25,219 nt of DNA from NCBI GenBank assembly GCA_964553435.1, contig CAZKKM010000010.1, forward strand, positions 1-25,219, read 5' to 3'. Under the pieces are notes generated by a model. The model worked only from the letters and a program-made list of their open reading frames with translations. It did no database searches and was not told the origin of the DNA. Source of the DNA: RUG11867 sp964553435 (GTDB taxonomy: Bacteria > Bacillota_I > Bacilli_A > RF39 > UBA660). This document shows, in pieces, positions 1 through 8,542 of this stretch (its first letter is position 1; each line of letters begins with the position of its first letter). The position numbers were made by a program, and so were the translations under genes.

Positions 1-1
1 A

Positions 2-55
2 GATAAATATGGAGTTATTGGCATAGAAGTAAGAGTGATAGAAGATAGGAAGTGA
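2..55 (+). CDS. C-terminal end of an unidentified protein (5' end outside the window)
   Basis: An open frame enters from the left edge and encodes DKYGVIGIEVRVIEDRK before a TGA at 53-55, five bases before the rbgA start codon. The close spacing, with the rbgA ribosome binding site lying inside this tail, suggests translational coupling in one operon. Seventeen residues are too few to name the product. The end superficially recalls the 'YGVIGVKVWI' end of ribosomal protein S3, but the gene neighbourhood does not support that. Confidence 0.5.
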   Translation, partial: DKYGVIGIEVRVIEDRK

Positions 56-60
56 GAATA

Positions 61-918
61 ATGAACAATCGACAAAATTCGACAAATATAAACTGGTATC
101 CTGGTCATATGGAAAAAACGAAGAGAGAAATCGCAAAGTTAAGTCCACTAATCGATTTCGTCATAGAACTTGTGGATGCACGCATCCCTCGATCTTCTAA
201 AGTGGTTGGAATCGAGGAATTAATCAAAGGTAAACCGAGAATTCTCGTGATGACCAAGTCAGATTTGGCCGATATAGAAGAAACGGAGAAATGGATTCGC
301 AGATATGAAAGTTCTGGAGTAAAAGTTATCCCTACTAACTTAAAGGATGCAAAAGGGCATCTATCCTTAATAGAAGAAATAGGCAAAATTTCGGGAGAAA
401 TCAACGAAAAAAGAGAAAAAAGGGGATTAAAGCCAAAGGTATTAAGAGGATTGGTAATCGGGATTCCGAATGTTGGAAAGAGCACACTCATCAACAAATT
501 GGCTGGAAAAACCGTTGCCGGAGTTGGGAATATTCCGGGTTTTACGAAGAATTTGACATGGATCAAGGCGGGTAATGCTTTACTTTTAGATTCTCCTGGC
601 ATCTTATGGCCAAAGTTCGAAAACGAAGAGGCAGCTCTCAATTTAGCAGCGATGAGTGCCATAAGAACTGAGGTTTTACCGATAGATGAAGTTGCCGTCC
701 ACATCCTCAAAAAATTGAGCGAGTTTTATCCCGAAGAGTTATCCAAATTCGGTCTCGAAAAACTCGATGAAGATTTTGGAATCAATTATGAAATTATCGG
801 AAAACGCATCGGAGCTCTTTCCAAAGGAGGAGAAATGGATTATAATAAGATAAGCCATTATGTGGTGAATGCTATAAAACAAGAAATGATCAAAGGCATA
901 ACATTCGATAGGTGTTGA
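61..918 (+). CDS. rbgA: Ribosome biogenesis GTPase RbgA (YlqF)
   Basis: RbgA is a circularly permuted GTPase acting late in 50S subunit assembly. Directly visible are the N-terminal NWYPGHM motif, the permuted motif order with G4 (MTKSD) before G1 (GIPNVGKSTLIN) and G3 (DSPGIL), and a C-terminal helical region ending near 285 residues, as usual for the family. I chose ATG 61 because AGGAAGTGAG at 47-56 lies just upstream; an in-frame GTG at 52 sits inside that ribosome binding site. The gene is followed after 9 bp by rnhB, the order found in many Bacilli (rplS-ylqF-rnhB), so the two are probably cotranscribed. Family assignment is firm; the cellular role is taken from the family. Confidence 0.95.
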   Translation: MNNRQNSTNINWYPGHMEKTKREIAKLSPLIDFVIELVDARIPRSSKVVGIEELIKGKPRILVMTKSDLADIEETEKWIRRYESSGVKVIPTNLKDAKGHLSLIEEIGKISGEINEKREKRGLKPKVLRGLVIGIPNVGKSTLINKLAGKTVAGVGNIPGFTKNLTWIKAGNALLLDSPGILWPKFENEEAALNLAAMSAIRTEVLPIDEVAVHILKKLSEFYPEELSKFGLEKLDEDFGINYEIIGKRIGALSKGGEMDYNKISHYVVNAIKQEMIKGITFDRC

Positions 919-927
919 TTTTAGAAG

Positions 928-1620
928 ATGAAAGATGATTTATTGGCATATGAAAGAAAATTGTACGATGAAGGTGTAAAACTCATCGCTGGTGTCGACG
1001 AGGTGGGAAGAGGGCCCCTTTTTGGTCCAGTCGTCACGGCAGCGGTCATCTTGCCTCAAAATTATCTTTTGGAAGGGTTGACAGATTCGAAAAAGCTGAC
1101 TCCTAGAAAAAGGGACATATTTTATGATATAATCATGAGAGATGCCATCAGTGTAGCAATCGGAATCGAGAGTGCAGAAGTCATCGATGAGGTCAACATT
1201 TATCAAGCGACCAAATTGGCAATGATAGAAGCTATCGAAAAATTGGGTGTAAAACCTGAACACGTGCTCATCGATGCAATGAAGTTGGATGATTTGAAGA
1301 TTCCTTCGACGAGCATAATAAAAGGTGATGCTAAGAGTGAATCCATTGCGGCGGCCAGTGTCATTGCGAAAGTGACGAGAGACCGAATGATGGAAGAAGT
1401 CGCTCTTACGCATCCGGAGTACGGTTTCGAAAGGCACAAGGGGTATCCGACCAAAGAACATATCGAAGCAGTTATCAAATACGGGGTTTTTGACGGATAT
1501 CGGAAGACATTTGAACCTATCAAGAGTATAATACATGGGAGTGTGAATTATGTCAGTAACAAAGAAAGAAAAAGAAAAAAGCAAAAAGAGCAATCAAAAC
1601 AACTCAGTATCGACGTCTAA
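928..1620 (+). CDS. rnhB: Ribonuclease HII
   Basis: RNase HII cleaves the RNA strand of RNA:DNA hybrids and removes misincorporated ribonucleotides. The catalytic acidic residues are readable: D24 and E25 in GVDEVGRGP, D116 in LIDAM and D134 in IIKGD, followed by the conserved AAASVIAKVTRD segment. The catalytic fold ends near FEPIKSI (about residue 200). The last ~28 residues are a Lys/Arg-rich tail whose DNA also encodes the start of the next protein in another frame (71-bp overlap). The function of the tail is unknown; it may exist mainly because of the overlap. Start ATG 928 is 9 bp after the rbgA stop. Confidence 0.95.
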   Translation: MKDDLLAYERKLYDEGVKLIAGVDEVGRGPLFGPVVTAAVILPQNYLLEGLTDSKKLTPRKRDIFYDIIMRDAISVAIGIESAEVIDEVNIYQATKLAMIEAIEKLGVKPEHVLIDAMKLDDLKIPSTSIIKGDAKSESIAAASVIAKVTRDRMMEEVALTHPEYGFERHKGYPTKEHIEAVIKYGVFDGYRKTFEPIKSIIHGSVNYVSNKERKRKKQKEQSKQLSIDV

Positions 1621-4177
1621 AAAGAAAAACGAAGCGAGCGAATCTCATTCGAACTTTATAGAGAAACAGTCTACTGAGAGAATACAATTGAAACTGGATT
1701 TGGACGATTCCCAAGCGAGTCGAGTGGAAGATGAAAATATCTTCGATAAACCGTCCGAAGAGTTGGAAAAAGAAGTGCGAGCTACTAAAGAGGAAGTATT
1801 CATAGATGAGAGCATGTACGATGAAAACAAGAATATTTTCGATACGGAAGATGATACCAACAAAGAAGAATTTTCAGAGTCGATCGAACAAGAAGCGAAA
1901 GATGAACGGCAAGAAACCAAAGAAAATGTGAAGACTTCGACTGTCACTCAGAGTCCAACAGTTCAAAATATTAAAACATCTGCGAACATTCAAAGAGAAA
2001 GTGATTCGACCGGAATTAAAAAAACAAAACTCAACAAATTCGAAAAACGCAAATTGAAACACAAAAGGCAAGAAGAACTGGCTCTCTTGCGGGGAATACC
2101 GAAGTATTTTACATCTTTTATGATGGAGACTTTGTATATCTTCGCCGTCGAGATCATACTCAAGTTGTTGGTCGGCAATTTCGATTTCGATTACACTTTG
2201 TTGCGCATCTTTTTAAGTAGTGCAGCTTTTGGAGTCGTTTTGACGGTTCTTACCAACAATTTGCCGAACAAATTAAGAAGAGTAATCCTCATCTTCTTCA
2301 ATGTATTGGTCGTATTTTATGCTTGGTTACAAATAGGTTTTTTGAATTTCATGGGTGTATTCATGTCTGTCGGCAATGCCGAACAAGGAACAAAAGCTAT
2401 AGAATACGTCTTGGATTTCTTGAGTTCATATGCTCCTTGGGTTTATACGATATTCATACCATTCGTTCTTTCCAATGTCTATTTCGGTTTCGAAAGATAT
2501 ATCACACGGGATGGCTTTGAAAAGAAGATACCGTTTAAGAGCTTCGCTGTCGATACAGCTTTGTTGGTCGGTATGACTCTTTTAGCTTTCTCTTATTATG
2601 CTACTTTGGAATTAGATTTCATGCAAAATAAATATCAGATGATCACGAATAAAGAGTTGTTTTTAAATCCAGAGAATGCCGTCGTAGCTATACGCAACTT
2701 CGGTTCGACGATGTATTTAATCTTGGATGTAGAAAATACGTTGATAGAGGGAAATGCTAGAACATATACTCCGTCTAGTAAAGGTGACGGGGACGTCACG
2801 GAAGAAACCGATTATACGAGACATATAGATGATGAAGCTTGGGAAAGTCTTCTAAAGATGGAAAATGATGTCGATTACAAAAATTTGAACAACTATTTTT
2901 ACAATAGAAAAATAGTCGATAAAAACGAATACACCGGAATGTTCGAGGGAAAAAATCTCGTCATGGTGATGCTCGAGAGCATTCCCGAGGCTTTGTTTCA
3001 CGAAGAATTCAAAGATTATTTTCCGACATTTTATAAACTTTATAACGAAGGAATTACAGGAATAAATAATTACAGCCCCATAAATAACTGTGGAACTGGC
3101 GAATCTGAAAGAACAAGTCAAACGAGTGTATATTCGATAGTGACCACCTGTACTGTAAGTACATACAAAGAAAACGAATATCCTCAGGCTCTTCTGTATA
3201 TGCTTAGAAAGAATGGTTACTACACGAGTTCATATCATAATTTCGATGATAGACATTATTCTAGAAATACTTTGGAGTATCGATTTGGAAGTATGCGATA
3301 TTATGGAGCATCAGATTTGGGCATTTCCATTTCGAATCAGTATAGTGAATGGCCGAGCGATGTCGATCTCGTCGAGGAGGCATTACCAAAATTCATAAAT
3401 CAAGATAAGTTTGCATCTTATATAATAACCGTTTCGGCACATACTCCGTATATCTTCGATAGTGAGCTCGGAAGAAAACACATGGATTTGTTTAAAGATA
3501 CGAATTACGATGTTGCAACGAAGAGATTTCTTTCTAAAGCGAAAGAGACGGATTTGGCTTTAGAGAAATTGCTCGACGAACTCGAGAAAGCAGGCAAATT
3601 GGAAGATACAGTCTTGGTCGTTTTTGGAGATCATTATCCATATGCTCTCAACGACAAAAACTATCAAGCGATAACACCTTATGATATCACTGTGAACAAC
3701 GAAGTTGACCGCACACCGTTTATCATATATAATAGTGGGACAGAAGCCGAGAGGATAACGAAGTATACGAGTCCGATGGATTATGCGCCAACTCTTTTAA
3801 ATCTCTTCGGAGTCGAGTACGATCCGAGACTTTACCTGGGCAATGATGTCTTCAGCGAATACACAGATTACGTATTGTTCCCGGACAATAGTTGGCAGAA
3901 TACCAGTGGCTTTTATAGTTCTTCGAAAGGTGAATTCATGCCAAATGAGGATGTCGAACCATTGAGTGACGATGAGATCATAGCTCTAAATAAAGAAGTT
4001 CTCGGCAAACGCGATATGAGCGGATTGGCCATCAAAAAGGATTATTTTTCATATCTCTTCAAATATTTCGATGAGTACGAGAAATTGAGCGAAAGCGATG
4101 ATGAAACAAATGATTCTGATGAATCCCTCGATAAGAAAAAAGAAAGTACGAAGAAAGAACAGGAGGAAAAAAGATGA
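1550..4177 (+). CDS. LtaS-like sulfatase-fold glycerophosphate transferase with a long charged N-terminal extension
   Basis: Probably polymerises glycerophosphate from phosphatidylglycerol at the outer membrane face (lipoteichoic acid synthase family). Residues 1-180 are highly charged and probably disordered and cytoplasmic. About five membrane segments follow between residues 190 and 390, then an extracellular sulfatase-like domain (about 465-770). Predicted active-site residues are E476 (VMLESIP), T516 in CGTGESE aligned with the nucleophile of LtaS (GKTSDSE), H631 (SAHTPY), and D694/H695 (FGDHYP). The acidic tail ends with the topA ribosome binding site. At 875 residues it is well above the ~650 of classical LtaS, mainly from the N-terminal extension. 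Start ATG 1550 follows GGGAGTG and lies inside rnhB. Another substrate, such as a lipid-linked phosphoglycerol group added to a different polymer, cannot be excluded. Confidence 0.85.
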   Translation: MSVTKKEKEKSKKSNQNNSVSTSKKKNEASESHSNFIEKQSTERIQLKLDLDDSQASRVEDENIFDKPSEELEKEVRATKEEVFIDESMYDENKNIFDTEDDTNKEEFSESIEQEAKDERQETKENVKTSTVTQSPTVQNIKTSANIQRESDSTGIKKTKLNKFEKRKLKHKRQEELALLRGIPKYFTSFMMETLYIFAVEIILKLLVGNFDFDYTLLRIFLSSAAFGVVLTVLTNNLPNKLRRVILIFFNVLVVFYAWLQIGFLNFMGVFMSVGNAEQGTKAIEYVLDFLSSYAPWVYTIFIPFVLSNVYFGFERYITRDGFEKKIPFKSFAVDTALLVGMTLLAFSYYATLELDFMQNKYQMITNKELFLNPENAVVAIRNFGSTMYLILDVENTLIEGNARTYTPSSKGDGDVTEETDYTRHIDDEAWESLLKMENDVDYKNLNNYFYNRKIVDKNEYTGMFEGKNLVMVMLESIPEALFHEEFKDYFPTFYKLYNEGITGINNYSPINNCGTGESERTSQTSVYSIVTTCTVSTYKENEYPQALLYMLRKNGYYTSSYHNFDDRHYSRNTLEYRFGSMRYYGASDLGISISNQYSEWPSDVDLVEEALPKFINQDKFASYIITVSAHTPYIFDSELGRKHMDLFKDTNYDVATKRFLSKAKETDLALEKLLDELEKAGKLEDTVLVVFGDHYPYALNDKNYQAITPYDITVNNEVDRTPFIIYNSGTEAERITKYTSPMDYAPTLLNLFGVEYDPRLYLGNDVFSEYTDYVLFPDNSWQNTSGFYSSSKGEFMPNEDVEPLSDDEIIALNKEVLGKRDMSGLAIKKDYFSYLFKYFDEYEKLSESDDETNDSDESLDKKKESTKKEQEEKR

Positions 4178-6198
4178 AGAATGTAGTCATCGTCGAGTCC
4201 CCGAGCAAGACAAAGACGATAAGCAAATATCTGGGAAGTGATTTCGAGGTTTTATCTTCGAAAGGCCACATAAGGGATTTGTCGACGACCGGCAAGTTCG
4301 GTTTGGGAATCGATGTCGAAGATAACTTTCAGCCTCATTACGTAGCTTTAAAAGATAAGAAAAAATTGATCAGCGATTTGAAGAAAGCATGTAAGGGAGC
4401 GACCGTCTATTTGGCAAGCGATCCGGACCGCGAAGGGGAAGCTATAAGCTGGCATCTCATGGACGAGTTCGGACTCGACAATTACAAAAGAGTCGTCTTC
4501 AATGAAATAACGAAACCGGCTTTATTGGAGGCATTCGAACATCCGAGGGATATCGATATGGATTTAGTAAAGTCTCAGGAAACGCGAAGAATGCTCGATC
4601 GCATCATCGGTTTCAGACTGAGCAAACTCATGCAATCGAAGACCGACGGTAAAAGTGCTGGCCGTGTGCAGTCAGTCGCCCTCAAATTGATCGTCGATCG
4701 CGAACGCGAAATAGCAGCTTTCAAAGAAGAGGAATATTGGACGGTCAAGGGAATTTTTCCGGATTTTGAAGCTGAACTCGACAAATATCAGGGTAAAGAA
4801 GTAAAGATACCTGGAAAAGTCGATGCCGATGCTATCATAAACTCGCTGTCAAAGTGCTTCAATATCGATTCAGTCACGAGCAAAGTCAAAAACAAGAAAG
4901 GTGTCATGCCATTTACCACTTCGACTTTGCAACAGGCATGTATCAACATTCTCGGTTTCAATTCATCGCGTACGATGAAAATAGCTCAAAAACTTTACGA
5001 AGGTGTAGATTTGGGCAGTGAGACGGTCGGTTTGATTTCGTACATGAGAACTGATTCGACGAGATTGTCTTCAGTATTTGTCGGTGAGACGATGGAATAC
5101 ATTCGCAACAATTACGGAGCCGAGTATGTCGGCAATGTCAAAGTCGATAAGAAAAAAGACAACGTTCAAGATGCACATGAAGCCATAAGACCGACGAGTA
5201 TCAGAAGAACTCCGGAGAGTGTCAAAAAATATCTGACTCAAGAAGAATACAAAGTTTACAGCATCATCTATGCCAGAGCTTTGGCTTCTTTAATGGCCGA
5301 TGCCAAAGCAAATGGAACGACAATAATCTTAGAAAACAACGGTTATACGTTCAAAGCGACAGGTTCTGTTATCATCTTCGATGGTTATTTGAAAGTATAC
5401 GGAGAATATACTAAAAACGAAGATGTCGTCCTACCCGATCTTTCACAATACAAGTCCAAAATTGTCATAGCAGAGGATATAGTCGGAGAGCAACATTTCA
5501 CAAAGCCTGCTCCTCGTTATACGGAGGCAAGTTTAATCAAAGAGATGGAATCTTTGGGTATCGGTAGACCGAGCACTTATGCAAAGACTATGGATACTTT
5601 GAAATTCAGAAATTATGTGAATATCGAAGATAAAAAATTTGTGCCGACAGATATCGGATTCGAGATAACCGACAAATTGCAAGAATGTTTCAGCGATATA
5701 ATAAATGTCAAATATACGGCCGAGATGGAGACAGATTTGGATAAGATTGCCGACGAGAAGTACGACAACATCAAAGTATTGAAAGATTTTTGGGAGAAGT
5801 TCGAGCCATTAGTCGAAGAGGCCTTCAAGACGATGGAAAAGAAAGCTCCGACTCAAACGGGAGAAGATTGTCCGGAATGTGGCAACCCACTCGTCATAAG
5901 AAAAGGAAAATACGGAGAGTTTGTCGCCTGCTCGAATTATCCGGAGTGCAAATACGTCAAGCCGACAGAAAGAAAGGTCTTAGCCGCGTGTCCAAAGTGT
6001 GACGGTGGCGAAATAGTTGCCAAAAAGACGAAGAAGGGGAAAACTTTTTATGGATGTAGCAATTATCCCGAATGCAATTATGCTCTATGGGATGAGCCGA
6101 CAGGAGAAAACTGTCCAGAATGTGGAATGCTCATGGTTCAAAAGGGCAAAAAAGTTTATTGTCCAAATTGTGCATCGAAGGAAAAAGAAGAGAAATAG
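4174..6198 (+). CDS. topA: DNA topoisomerase I (type IA)
   Basis: Relaxes negative supercoils by cutting one strand through a 5'-phosphotyrosine. TOPRIM residues are visible as E8 in VIVESPSKTK and D83/D85/E87 in SDPDREGE. The active-site tyrosine is Y290 in LISYMRTDSTR, and GRVQSVALKLIVDRE and GRPSTYAKTM are further family motifs. The C-terminus carries three Cys4 zinc modules: CPECG...CSNYPEC, CPKCD...CSNYPEC and CPECG...CPNC. At 674 residues it is close to B. subtilis TopA. A perfect AGGAGG at 4161-4166 precedes ATG 4174, and its ATGA overlaps the stop of the LtaS-like gene, so the two are translationally coupled. Confidence 0.98.
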   Translation: MKNVVIVESPSKTKTISKYLGSDFEVLSSKGHIRDLSTTGKFGLGIDVEDNFQPHYVALKDKKKLISDLKKACKGATVYLASDPDREGEAISWHLMDEFGLDNYKRVVFNEITKPALLEAFEHPRDIDMDLVKSQETRRMLDRIIGFRLSKLMQSKTDGKSAGRVQSVALKLIVDREREIAAFKEEEYWTVKGIFPDFEAELDKYQGKEVKIPGKVDADAIINSLSKCFNIDSVTSKVKNKKGVMPFTTSTLQQACINILGFNSSRTMKIAQKLYEGVDLGSETVGLISYMRTDSTRLSSVFVGETMEYIRNNYGAEYVGNVKVDKKKDNVQDAHEAIRPTSIRRTPESVKKYLTQEEYKVYSIIYARALASLMADAKANGTTIILENNGYTFKATGSVIIFDGYLKVYGEYTKNEDVVLPDLSQYKSKIVIAEDIVGEQHFTKPAPRYTEASLIKEMESLGIGRPSTYAKTMDTLKFRNYVNIEDKKFVPTDIGFEITDKLQECFSDIINVKYTAEMETDLDKIADEKYDNIKVLKDFWEKFEPLVEEAFKTMEKKAPTQTGEDCPECGNPLVIRKGKYGEFVACSNYPECKYVKPTERKVLAACPKCDGGEIVAKKTKKGKTFYGCSNYPECNYALWDEPTGENCPECGMLMVQKGKKVYCPNCASKEKEEK

Positions 6199-6211
6199 AA
6201 GTTTGAAAATC

Positions 6212-6234
6212 GAGGCTGTGAGGTCTCTTTTTTT
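6212..6234 (+). terminator. Probable rho-independent terminator of the rbgA-topA operon
   Basis: GAGGC pairs with GTCTC (one G-U pair) around a 6-nt loop, followed directly by seven T residues. It begins 13 bases after the topA stop codon. The stem is short, so efficiency may be moderate. Confidence 0.55.
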
Positions 6235-6300
6235 GAGCATACTCAAATAAAAAATATTTTTCGACATAGTCTAATTCACATAAATTTCACATTTTATACA

Positions 6301-6521
6301 CAGGCAATACAAACTATATTAGTATACTGATATCGTGAAATGGAAGTGATAGATGATAGATAGAAAAAGTATTGTATCATACTAAAAAAAGATATGCTAA
6401 ACACAAATTAAAATTGGTTTTAAATTAAAGACATAAAATAAACCTATAAACTTATCCTTCTCAATAAAACTATAATTAAATTAAAACTTCAAGAAGAGCG
6501 ACGAATTAAAGTCGCTCTTTT
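6301..6521 (+). ncRNA. Candidate small transcript or micro-ORF in the topA-lexA gap
   Basis: The gap between topA and lexA (6199-6550) holds no ordinary gene. A weak promoter (CAGGCA at 6301-6306, 16 bp, TATACT at 6323-6328) lies upstream, and a strong hairpin ends the interval at 6494-6521. Just after the predicted start of transcription, GGAAGTGAT precedes an ATG at 6353 encoding a ten-residue peptide, MIDRKSIVSY, that stops at 6385. A Spo0A-box core (TTCGACA on +) lies at 6260-6266. The transcript is inferred only from these flanking signals; readthrough from topA is the main alternative. Confidence 0.25.
6494..6521 (+). terminator. Strong hairpin terminator in the topA-lexA gap
   Basis: Nine-base perfect stem AAGAGCGAC/GTCGCTCTT with an 8-nt loop followed by TTTT on the + strand. 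It lies about 260 bp beyond the first topA terminator, and lexA has its own hairpin, so it implies a + strand transcript ending here. Confidence 0.65.
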
Positions 6522-6527
6522 ATGTAC

Positions 6528-6551
6528 AAAAAAAAGCGATAGTCCCGCCTT
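6528..6551 (-). terminator. lexA terminator
   Basis: On the - strand AAGGCG pairs with CGCTTT (one G-U pair) around a 7-nt loop and runs into a tract of eight T residues. It touches the lexA stop codon. Confidence 0.55.
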
Positions 6552-7048
6552 TAATAGAATTTGTATTCTCCTATGATGTTTCCATAGATTTCGCTCGATG
6601 GTTTTTTTTCGATGGAAAAGATGCCAGCTTTGACTGTAAGTGCAGGTTTAGCTCGAAAGTTGAGAGTCGTGTTTATAATATAATAACTGTCTTCGCTTTT
6701 GAAAACGCACAGATTTTTTGGATCGTAGTTGTTGAGCATGAAATACGGGATAGGAATGAATTCTTTGGTAACTTGTTCGTATCCGTTTTCGATGAGAGGA
6801 AGAGGAACGGTTTCGTCGGTTCCCTTCAGATATTCGTTTTGAACGAGAACTTCGATGGTACGAGATTTTCTCTTGTCCATCGTGATTACTCCGTTTAAGA
6901 CGAGACTCTGCAAATGCTCCTGAATCGTAGCAGGGCTTTTGACGTTCAAGCCGGCGGCGATTTCTCTTACGGTAGGGGCATAGCCATTTTTAGCAATCGA
7001 CCGTTTGATAAAATCCAAAACTTCCAATTGTCGGTTCGTAATGTTCAT
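6551..7048 (-). CDS. lexA: LexA-like repressor with a shortened, atypical C-terminal domain
   Basis: Residues 1-65 are a typical LexA winged helix (NRQLEVLDFI, TVREIAAGLNV, SPATIQEHLQSL), the DNA-binding part of the SOS repressor. The C-terminal half is only about 100 residues and diverged. The usual Ala-Gly self-cleavage site is replaced by E87-N88-G89. S121 in SEDSY may correspond to the catalytic serine and K140 in ALTVK to the catalytic lysine, but they are only 19 residues apart against 37 in E. coli LexA (S119/K156). The GD-V-IV strand between them is missing. The IIGEYKF ending resembles the usual last strand. Start ATG 7048 has GGGTGA upstream and lies downstream of a good promoter; an ATG at 7072 would be upstream of the predicted transcript start. 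Whether it still self-cleaves is doubtful. Confidence 0.8.
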   Translation of the reverse strand: MNITNRQLEVLDFIKRSIAKNGYAPTVREIAAGLNVKSPATIQEHLQSLVLNGVITMDKRKSRTIEVLVQNEYLKGTDETVPLPLIENGYEQVTKEFIPIPYFMLNNYDPKNLCVFKSEDSYYIINTTLNFRAKPALTVKAGIFSIEKKPSSEIYGNIIGEYKFY

Positions 7049-7067
7049 AGATATTTCACCCAAGAAA

Positions 7068-7097
7068 ATCATACCATTTTTGGAATGGGGAAGTCAA
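7068..7097 (-). promoter_or_regulatory. lexA promoter with an internal inverted repeat
   Basis: On the - strand TTGACT (7097-7092), 18-bp spacer, TATGAT (7073-7068), with the start codon about 20 bp downstream. The spacer contains the inverted repeat CCATT-N5-AATGG, a possible operator. No canonical Gram-positive LexA box (GAAC-N4-GTTC) was seen here. Confidence 0.6.
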
Positions 7098-7106
7098 ATA
7101 AAAGAA

Positions 7107-7135
7107 TTGTAAAAATACTTTTTTCAGTATATAAT
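7107..7135 (+). promoter_or_regulatory. Promoter of the glycosyltransferase-XRE-spoVIF unit
   Basis: TTGTAA, 17-bp spacer, perfect TATAAT; a second TATAAT follows directly at 7136-7141. The -35 boxes of this promoter and of the divergent lexA promoter are only about 10 bp apart. Predicted transcription would start only about 10 nt before the start codon, giving a very short leader. Confidence 0.6.
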
Positions 7136-7153
7136 TATAATGGGTGTAACAAT

Positions 7154-8293
7154 ATGAAGAAAAAACTTTTAGTAATGTACGCGACATACGGGACAGGACA
7201 CAGATCTATAGCTCAGTACATAGACGATTACTTTACAGAGAGCGGAGAATACGAAGTCATGGAGATAGATTTGTTACAATATGCCACACCTTTCTTGGGT
7301 ACGTTTACGAACAAGTTTTACAACAGTGTCATGTTCAAGATGCCTTGGCTTTGGAATATCATCTATCGCATGACGGACAATGCGATAGGTGGGAAAGTGA
7401 GCGCAAAACTGTTGGCCAAAGTCGTATCTAATAAAAAGATCAAAAATATCATTTTGAATTTCAATCCGGATATCGTCATAGCGACTTATTTTACAGCTGC
7501 GACTTATATCAGTAAACTTAAAAAATCTGGTGACCTCGATTGTCGTCTTTTGAGTGTCGTCACCGATTATAGGGCTCATAGAATGTGGTTGGATTCATAT
7601 AAATCCGAAGATGCTTTGGTCGTCAACAGTATAGAAGAGAAGAGAAGCTTAATAAAAAAGGGCATAGATGGAAAAATAATACATACATTTGGCATTCCTG
7701 TATCTTCCAAATACACAAAGAGTCTGTATGACAAAAGCAATCTTTTGAAGAAGTTCAAATTGACTGGAGAAAGACCGATCATCCTTTTTTACGGAGGAGG
7801 AGGGCAAGGCTCATCTACGACTTTGCCTTATCTTTTAAATTTAATCGAAGCCAAAATCGATGCGGACATCTTCTTCGTCTGTGGAAAAAATCAAGATTTA
7901 AAACGTCGCGCGGAAGGAATGGCCAAGAGGCATGAGGCAAAAAACATTCACGTGCTCGGTTATATCACGAACGGGCCCGAGTATCTATACGTTTCCGATT
8001 TCGTCATATCTAAGCCAGGCGGCCTCACAGTGACAGAATGCCTTTGCTTTCATAAACCGCTGGTTCTCATTCGAAGTGCAGGAGGACAAGAGAAAGACAA
8101 CGTTCGCTTTCTCGTCAAGAAAGGTTATGCAATAAATGCCGTATGGCAACTGAAATTTTATCATACAGTCAAAAAACTGTGCGATAATCCGATTCATCTC
8201 GAAAAGATGGAACATAATCTGGAAGAGTTGAACAAAGAAGATGCGATGAAAAAATTGTTTTCCTTGGTGGGAGATATTTTGGATGAAGATTAA
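7154..8293 (+). CDS. MGDG-synthase/UgtP-like diacylglycerol glycosyltransferase (GT28 type)
   Basis: Likely transfers sugar from a UDP-sugar to diacylglycerol on the cytoplasmic membrane face, making glycolipid that can anchor lipoteichoic acid. Visible motifs are N-terminal YGTGHRS, central VVTDYRAHRMW, the acceptor/donor-domain border HTFGIPVS, the Gly-rich GGGGQGSS opening the C-terminal Rossmann half, NIHVLGYI, and the donor-binding KPGGLTVTE with downstream GQEKDNVRF. Length (379 residues) matches B. subtilis UgtP (~382). The in-frame region upstream of ATG 7154 runs antisense through lexA and is not part of the gene. GGGTG precedes the ATG. The last 11 bp overlap the following XRE gene. 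Sugar, number of additions and acceptor are not readable. Confidence 0.85.
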   Translation: MKKKLLVMYATYGTGHRSIAQYIDDYFTESGEYEVMEIDLLQYATPFLGTFTNKFYNSVMFKMPWLWNIIYRMTDNAIGGKVSAKLLAKVVSNKKIKNIILNFNPDIVIATYFTAATYISKLKKSGDLDCRLLSVVTDYRAHRMWLDSYKSEDALVVNSIEEKRSLIKKGIDGKIIHTFGIPVSSKYTKSLYDKSNLLKKFKLTGERPIILFYGGGGQGSSTTLPYLLNLIEAKIDADIFFVCGKNQDLKRRAEGMAKRHEAKNIHVLGYITNGPEYLYVSDFVISKPGGLTVTECLCFHKPLVLIRSAGGQEKDNVRFLVKKGYAINAVWQLKFYHTVKKLCDNPIHLEKMEHNLEELNKEDAMKKLFSLVGDILDED

Positions 8294-8519
8294 TCCGATA
8301 CTCAAAACTTTAAAAAAAGAACGGAAAAAACAGCAAAAATCGGTGAGGGTTATGAGTGAGAAGATAGGAGTTTCGAAATCGATGTATTCTTATTTGGAAA
8401 ATGGAGATAAACGATTGACTTACGAGACGGCTGTACGCATAGCTGACGAGTTGGGACTTTCGACAGATGAACTCTTTCTTGGAGATTACGACGAATTTTA
8501 TAAAGGCACTCTCATATAA
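8283..8519 (+). CDS. XRE-family HTH regulator (78 residues)
   Basis: A small Cro/CI-type DNA-binding protein almost entirely made of the HTH domain: MSEKIGVSKSMYSYLENGDK for helices 2-3, then YETAVRIADELGLSTDELF. No sensor domain is present. ATG 8283 lies within the last codons of the glycosyltransferase with GGTGGGAGA upstream, so it is translationally coupled. It precedes spoVIF by 23 bp. Targets are unknown; autoregulation is the usual case for such short regulators. Confidence 0.85.
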   Translation: MKINPILKTLKKERKKQQKSVRVMSEKIGVSKSMYSYLENGDKRLTYETAVRIADELGLSTDELFLGDYDEFYKGTLI

Positions 8520-8542
8520 TTTTATAGGGAGAGTTTTTATTT

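Noticed and set aside
68..86. Two TCGACAAA motifs resembling Spo0A boxes at the start of rbgA
   Set aside because: They lie inside the coding sequence, where NTC-GAN codon habits make such motifs common.
6914..7153. In-frame 80-codon extension upstream of the glycosyltransferase start
   Set aside because: It runs antisense through lexA, lies upstream of the promoter at 7107-7135 and has no family similarity; ATG 7154 has its own ribosome binding site.
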